Shown here one piece after another: positions 5,757 through 5,776 of a stretch of 5,776 nucleotides of DNA. The notes under the pieces are model-generated. The model saw nothing but the letters and a program-made list of their open reading frames with translations. It was not told the origin of the DNA and did no database searches. Numbering within the stretch: the stretch's first letter is position 1; each line of letters starts with the position of its first letter. Where the stretch lies: NCBI GenBank assembly GCA_015662935.1, contig DQTF01000051.1, positions 1 through 5,776 on the forward strand. Direction: 5' to 3'. The DNA comes from Crocinitomicaceae bacterium. Lineage in GTDB: Bacteria > Bacteroidota > Bacteroidia > Flavobacteriales_D > Crocinitomicaceae. The position numbers and the translations under genes were made by a program.

Positions 5757-5776
5757 TGCACAGTAAAGTAATTTCT

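Noticed and set aside
5641..5776. tRNA, tmRNA or 5S rRNA at the right end
   Set aside because: There is no cloverleaf with a proper T-arm, no CCA end, no tag-peptide frame ending in ALAA, and no 5S landmarks.

Overview
The window looks like ordinary chromosomal DNA from an AT-rich Bacteroidota species, most likely Flavobacteriia or a close relative. Four things point there: a C-terminal type IX secretion (T9SS) sorting domain, a short single-domain AMP nucleosidase, an endonuclease III without its iron-sulfur cysteines, and A-rich leaders with no clear Shine-Dalgarno sequence. I cannot name the genus from the sequence.

Layout, left to right. Bases 1-62 are probably the tail of an upstream gene plus a short spacer. 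Five genes then run on the + strand: nth (base-excision repair, 63-707); a small secreted His-rich protein of DUF2541 type (774-1208) followed by a convincing intrinsic terminator (1231-1262); a lipoprotein dipeptidyl peptidase III (about 1362-3410); a short AMP nucleosidase (3509-4282); and, 10 nt behind it, a CPBP-family membrane protease with a TTG start (4293-4865). A convergent minus-strand gene (5521-4862) encodes a secreted DM13-domain protein with a type A T9SS sorting signal; its stop codon overlaps that of the CPBP gene. The last 255 bases (5522-5776) hold no recognisable gene. They do contain a compact, locally GC-rich set of nested inverted repeats (5651-5756) that looks like a structured RNA on the minus strand.

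The genes do not form one pathway. nth is housekeeping repair and amn is nucleotide catabolism. The DUF2541, DPP III and DM13/T9SS products are all exported to the envelope or outside. The terminator at 1231-1262 separates nth/DUF2541 from DPP III. amn and the CPBP gene are close enough to be co-transcribed.

The item most worth following up is the unidentified structured element at the right end, which may continue beyond the window. No mobile element, CRISPR array, tRNA or rRNA was recognised.
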